Translations under genes and position numbers: made by a program
Notes under the pieces: generated by a model
What the model saw: the letters and a program-made list of their open reading frames with translations, nothing else
Told to the model about the DNA's origin: nothing
The model's database searches: none
In this document: positions 6,414 through 9,803 of the stretch, one piece after another
Numbering within the stretch: the stretch's first letter is position 1
Layout of the letters: the number at the start of each line of letters is the position of its first letter
NCBI GenBank assembly: GCA_021158305.1
Contig: JAGGUU010000031.1
Span: 1-9,803, forward strand
Reading direction: 5' to 3'
From: Candidatus Bathyarchaeota archaeon
Lineage (GTDB): Archaea > Thermoproteota > Bathyarchaeia > Bathyarchaeales > DTEX01
DNA: 9,803 nt

Positions 6414-7658
6414 GTGATGCATATGAGATATTCATCCAGCATATCCGAAAGATATGAGATTCTCAGAAAAGAGCTAGATGAGAAAGGCATTGACATAGAT
6501 GATGTTAGAAAAAAGATAGAGAAGTTTGAAGTTGAGGTACCTTCCTGGGCTTTTGGATCATTTGGAGGCGGAAGATTTAGTAAATATATACCTCCAGGAG
6601 CTGCCAGAAACATCTTTGAAAAACTTGATGATGCAGCGCTTGTTAATAGGCTAACTGGAGCGACGCCTAGAGTCAGCATTCATGTTGGATGGGACGACCC
6701 TGATGAGGCTCCTTTCGACGAGATTCAGGCGGAATCGTTTAAAAAGGTGCGAGATTACGCGAAGAAGCTCGGACTCAGTATAGGAGCAGTTAGCCCCACA
6801 TACTTTCTTGAGGGAACAGAGTTCGGCAGCTTATCTTCCAACAACCCTGAGACTAGACAGCGACTCATCGAGCATACACTTGTAAGTGCGGAGATAGCGG
6901 CGAAATATGCCACTGGACTGCTCACGTTATGGTTTCCCGACGGCTCTCTCTATCCAGGACAAGTCAACATGCGGGACGCTGAGAGAAATTTGAGGATGTC
7001 CCTTGAAGAGATCTATAGAAGGACGCCCGGATCCGTGCGCATGCTTATAGAGTATAAGCTCTTTGAGCCTGGAACGTATCATACGGTCGTCTCTGATTAC
7101 TGTGTAGCATCTGACCTTGCGAGGCATCTAGGAGAAAGAGCTGGCGTATTAGTTGATCTTGGCCATCACGCACACGGCGTAAATGTGGAGCATATAATTG
7201 CACATTTAATTGAGAGCAGAATGCCTGGAGGGGTCCACTTCAACTCGAGGTACGTTGCGGATGATGATCATGCGGTTGAGCCGAACATGCAGATCTTCAG
7301 GGTCTTCCATGAACTTGTAACCGGAGGGGTTATTGGAAATGAGGATCCGAGAAGAAACTGGGCGTATATGATAGATCAATGCTCCCCACTCGAGAATAGG
7401 ATACAAGCTATTCTGCACTCCATTGACTCGCTTATGATCTCTTATGCCAAGGCGTTAATCGTTGATGAGGATGCTCTTCGGAGATACCAGATGAAAAATG
7501 AAGTGATGCTTGCAAATAGGGTCTTAGTAGATGCTTTCTTAACGGATGTTAGGCCGCTGGTTCAGATGGCTAGGATAAATAAGAGGCTTCCAATAGATCC
7601 GGTAAACGCTTATGTCAAATCGGGATACCAGGAAAAGATTGAGAGAGAAAGAAGGTAG
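6414..7658 (+). CDS. L-rhamnose isomerase, Pseudomonas stutzeri (RhaI) type
   Basis: A TIM-barrel aldose-ketose isomerase of 414 residues that should convert L-rhamnose to L-rhamnulose with two divalent metals. Counting from the GTG at 6414, the predicted ligands are Glu213 (IEYK), His251 and Asp248 (VLVDLGHHAHG), His275 (GGVHFN), Asp283 and Asp285 (VADDDHA) and Asp321 (MIDQCS). All sit exactly six positions before the known P. stutzeri ligands Glu219, Asp254, His257, His281, Asp289, Asp291 and Asp327. VPSWAFGSFGGGRF near 42-55 is another family segment. P. stutzeri-type enzymes often accept other aldoses, so specificity is not fixed. GTG 6414, ATG 6417 and ATG 6423 are all possible starts; ATG 6423 has GTGAT four bases upstream. 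The kinase starts 4 nt after its stop, indicating an operon. Confidence 0.92.
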   Translation: MMHMRYSSSISERYEILRKELDEKGIDIDDVRKKIEKFEVEVPSWAFGSFGGGRFSKYIPPGAARNIFEKLDDAALVNRLTGATPRVSIHVGWDDPDEAPFDEIQAESFKKVRDYAKKLGLSIGAVSPTYFLEGTEFGSLSSNNPETRQRLIEHTLVSAEIAAKYATGLLTLWFPDGSLYPGQVNMRDAERNLRMSLEEIYRRTPGSVRMLIEYKLFEPGTYHTVVSDYCVASDLARHLGERAGVLVDLGHHAHGVNVEHIIAHLIESRMPGGVHFNSRYVADDDHAVEPNMQIFRVFHELVTGGVIGNEDPRRNWAYMIDQCSPLENRIQAILHSIDSLMISYAKALIVDEDALRRYQMKNEVMLANRVLVDAFLTDVRPLVQMARINKRLPIDPVNAYVKSGYQEKIERERR

Positions 7659-7662
7659 ATTA

Positions 7663-9219
7663 ATGAAGACCCCGCGGGCGATAGGGGATATGTATATCTT
7701 AGGATTGGATATTGGAACGACGGGATGCAAATCAATAATCTTCTCGCCGGATGGAGAGATAATATCATCTGCATATGGAGAATACAAGCTCTATCACAGA
7801 CGAGTAGAATGGTCCGAGCTGAATCCCATAGAGGCATGGAACACGATTAAGAGGACTATTCGCAGAAGCATCGAGAATAGGAGAATTAAACCAGAAGAGA
7901 TAATTGCGTTGAGTACCAGTGTTTTGGGAGATGCATTCATTCCAGTTGACAGAAAAGGAAATCCTTTATATTGGAGCATGACAACCTTTGACGCCCGAGC
8001 CGTGAAGCAGACTCGCTGGTGGGAAGAAAACTTTGGAGCGAATGAGATTTACCGAATTACAGGTCAGCCGTTGACTTCCTCGATGCCGATTTATCCGCTT
8101 CCAAAGATTCAATGGCTACGTGAACATGAACCCAAGGTTTACGAGAAAACTTGGAAGTTCCTCTGCTGGGAAGAGTACGTCAACATGAAACTCTGTGAGA
8201 AACCAGTAACGGATTTCTCAGTGGCTTCGAGAACGATGATGTTTGATATTACAAGGAAGGAATGGTCGGGAGAGATTTTAGAGACTGCAGGCATAGATGA
8301 AAACTTGCTTCCAGAAGTCAAGCCGGCAGGCGTAGTAATAGGGCATATTTCTCCGGAGGCTTCTGAAGAGACCGGTCTTTCCGAAGACACTCTCATCGTC
8401 ACGGGGGGACATGATCAGCCATGCGGAGCTTTAGGAGCGGGACTCATCGAAAGCGGCCCCGCTATGGACGCAACAGGAACAGTTGAGTGCATAGGAGTAA
8501 TCTTAGAGAGGCTGGTCTTAAACGAGCAGTTACGAAGAGAAGGCTTCGCCGTTCACAACTACGTGATTGAGGATGAATATTTCCTCTTCGGCTTTAATCC
8601 TACAAGTGGGGTAATTCTAAGATGGTTCAGGGATAACTTTGCGGAGAAGGAGAAGATGGAGGCGGATGAGAAAGGAATCAACGTTTACGAAATTCTCACC
8701 TCGTTAGCCGCCGAATCGCCGATTGGCGCGAGAGGATTATTCTTTCTGCCGTACTTTGAGGGAAGCGGAACTCCAACATTTAATAGGAAAGCTCGAGGTG
8801 TACTACTCGGCCTAACATTAGCACATAAAAAAAGCGACGTTCTAAGGGCGATGTTTGAGGGACTAAGCTATGAACTTAGAAGAAATATTGAGGCAATAGA
8901 GAGGCATGGAACGAGGATATCTGAGATAAGAGCCATCGGAGGTGGGGCGCGATCTGATTTCTGGTTGCAGATCAAAGCAGATGTAACTGGACAGCCTATA
9001 GCTGTACCAAATGTGACAGAAGCATCCTCCCTAGGAGCGGCTATACTTGCGGGAGTAGGCTCAGGAGTATATAAAGATGTCAAGGAGGCTGTGAGCGGAA
9101 TATATGCCGAAAGAAACAAGTTTATTCCACGAGCGTTAAATGTGGAGAAATATAGCAAATATTACGACTTATACAAGAGAATCTACGATGCTCTCGCTGG
9201 AATATTTGATGAGATTTAG
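7663..9219 (+). CDS. FGGY family carbohydrate kinase, probable L-rhamnulokinase
   Basis: A 518-residue ATP-dependent sugar kinase with the two-lobed hexokinase-actin fold. The N-terminal phosphate-binding segment is LDIGTTGCKSIIFSPDG (15-31). GGHDQPCGALGAG (248-260) carries the catalytic base Asp251. DATGT (269-273) is the second phosphate motif, and AIGGGARSDFW (424-434) contacts adenosine. LPYFEGSGTP (362-371) is also typical of the family. Context predicts phosphorylation of L-rhamnulose at C1; sequence alone would also allow xylulokinase or another ketose kinase. I chose ATG 7663, 4 nt after the isomerase stop, because AGGT in GAAGGTAGATTA is a suitable ribosome site. The family start motif begins closer to ATG 7690, whose GGGG is too near. 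Upstream in-frame extension to 7612 would overlap the isomerase and is unlikely. Confidence 0.9.
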   Translation: MKTPRAIGDMYILGLDIGTTGCKSIIFSPDGEIISSAYGEYKLYHRRVEWSELNPIEAWNTIKRTIRRSIENRRIKPEEIIALSTSVLGDAFIPVDRKGNPLYWSMTTFDARAVKQTRWWEENFGANEIYRITGQPLTSSMPIYPLPKIQWLREHEPKVYEKTWKFLCWEEYVNMKLCEKPVTDFSVASRTMMFDITRKEWSGEILETAGIDENLLPEVKPAGVVIGHISPEASEETGLSEDTLIVTGGHDQPCGALGAGLIESGPAMDATGTVECIGVILERLVLNEQLRREGFAVHNYVIEDEYFLFGFNPTSGVILRWFRDNFAEKEKMEADEKGINVYEILTSLAAESPIGARGLFFLPYFEGSGTPTFNRKARGVLLGLTLAHKKSDVLRAMFEGLSYELRRNIEAIERHGTRISEIRAIGGGARSDFWLQIKADVTGQPIAVPNVTEASSLGAAILAGVGSGVYKDVKEAVSGIYAERNKFIPRALNVEKYSKYYDLYKRIYDALAGIFDEI

Positions 9220-9364
9220 CTTTAATCTTCTCAGATGTCTTCAGGTCTAAATTGGAATCTTCCCTTTATCCACCTCATTTTCAAGTCGAATTTTTATTCC
9301 GCGTTTCTTTCAACAAACCTAAAAAGACTAGAATTGTTTAATCTCTTTCACTGGCTAAATAGCA

Positions 9365-9388
9365 AAAGCCTCAGAGCGGCGAGGCTTT
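9365..9388. repeat. Perfect 8-bp hairpin in the kinase-cinA intergenic region
   Basis: AAAGCCTC (9365-9372) and GAGGCTTT (9381-9388) are perfect inverted repeats around an 8-nt loop, AGAGCGGC, in the 281-nt gap after the kinase stop. It is followed by AAATTC, not a T-run, so it is not a bacterial-type terminator. Archaeal T-rich termination is more likely at GAATTTTTATT near 9287-9298. The hairpin could shape the end of the sugar operon transcript, bind a regulator, or be incidental. Confidence 0.4.
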
Positions 9389-9410
9389 AAATTCTGAACA
9401 CTCACTTCCG

Positions 9411-9430
9411 GAACATTATATACTTAAAAT
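9411..9430 (+). promoter_or_regulatory. TATA-like promoter upstream of the cinA-like gene
   Basis: GGAACATTATATACTTAAAA (9410-9429) has a purine-rich BRE-like start followed by TTATATAC, a good archaeal TATA match. Initiation about 25 nt downstream would leave a leader of about 55 nt before the TTG at 9501. A second AT-rich box, TAAATAAATAAAG (9461-9473), is nearer, but would start transcripts almost on the ribosome site, so the upstream box is preferred. Confidence 0.45.
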
Positions 9431-9500
9431 AGCATTTTGAGAAGTAGAATGCTTAAGCCCTAAATAAATAAAGATTAAACGCCTCATGTAGGGATAAACG

Positions 9501-9803
9501 TTGAATGTTAACGTTGAGATAATAGCGATTGGAAGCGAACTCTGTTATGGAAGAGTTTATGATACCAACTCGTACTGGTTAGCTGATCAATTAACTCGGC
9601 TTGGAGCATTTGTCCAAAGAATAACATGCGTGCCTGACAAACTAGAGGATATCTGTGCAGTCTTTAGAGAAGCTCTGAATAGAAAGCCCGGCTTCATAAT
9701 CTCAACTGGGGGGCTGGGGCCGACATCTGACGACCTCACAATTGAGGCGCTTTCCAAGGTTATGGAAAGGAAAATAGTAACTGATATGGGAATTCTTAAG
9801 ATC
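9501..9803 (+). CDS. CinA-type molybdopterin-binding domain protein, 3' end cut by the window
   Basis: The 101 visible residues start VNVEIIAIGSELCYGRVYDTNSYWL, written here as the pieces IIAIGSEL (7-14), GRVYDTNSYWL (17-27) and QLTRLGAF (30-37). They are followed by the MoCF/CinA signature STGGLGPTSDDLT (68-80). This matches the N-terminal molybdopterin-binding domain of CinA (COG1058); archaeal members often consist of that domain alone, at about 250 residues. Its exact reaction in archaea is not settled; bacterial CinA proteins act in NAD-related nucleotide salvage. The start is TTG: an in-frame TAA lies two codons upstream (9495-9497), and AGGG at 9490-9493 is a correctly spaced ribosome site. 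The nearby ATG at 9505 is in another frame and stops after five codons. The gene continues past the right edge. Confidence 0.88.
   Translation, partial: MNVNVEIIAIGSELCYGRVYDTNSYWLADQLTRLGAFVQRITCVPDKLEDICAVFREALNRKPGFIISTGGLGPTSDDLTIEALSKVMERKIVTDMGILKI

Noticed and set aside
6368..6679. 103-codon minus-strand open frame at the start of the isomerase
   Set aside because: It overlaps the divergent promoter and well-conserved isomerase codons; the composition is that of an antisense shadow.
9235..9390. 51-codon plus-strand open frame after the kinase (starts MSSGLNWNLPF)
   Set aside because: It has no ribosome site, its composition is rich in F, L, N and S like random AT-rich sequence, and its end falls within the hairpin.

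Overview
The window looks like chromosomal DNA from an archaeon, most likely a thermophilic member of the Thermoproteota (TACK) side, for example a Bathyarchaeia-like lineage; that placement is inference. The evidence is an archaeal family B DNA polymerase, a THUMP-SPOUT RNA methylase of the archaeal type, TATA-like promoters, GTG and TTG starts, and heavy use of AGA/AGG for Arg and ATA for Ile. No tRNA, rRNA, CRISPR array, transposase or integrase was found.

Layout. At the left edge is the 3' end of a small plus-strand membrane protein, probably VIT1/CCC1-like. A 339-nt gap follows; its minus strand holds what looks like a frameshifted small gene. Five minus-strand genes then run from 6306 down to 673. 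In transcription order they are a class II aldolase, a VTT/DedA-like membrane protein, the THUMP-SPOUT RNA methylase, a TauE/SafE (TSUP) permease and a family B DNA polymerase. On the plus strand, an L-rhamnose isomerase (6414-7658) and an FGGY sugar kinase (7663-9219) are 4 nt apart. After a 281-nt gap comes the start of a CinA-type molybdopterin-binding-domain gene, which opens with TTG and is cut by the right edge.

How the genes work together. The isomerase, kinase and divergently transcribed aldolase form a compact phosphorylative deoxysugar module: L-rhamnose to L-rhamnulose, to L-rhamnulose-1-phosphate, to dihydroxyacetone phosphate plus L-lactaldehyde. The aldolase and isomerase share a 107-nt divergent promoter region. 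Experimentally known archaeal rhamnose pathways are oxidative, so this module is a candidate transfer from bacteria.

The most unusual gene is the polymerase. It keeps the N-terminal domain, the catalytic residues of motifs A and C, and a recognisable thumb. It appears to lack the whole 3'-5' exonuclease core, with roughly 200 residues missing from the middle, and its motif B is altered. It could be a non-proofreading, possibly specialised repair or translesion, archaeal PolB.
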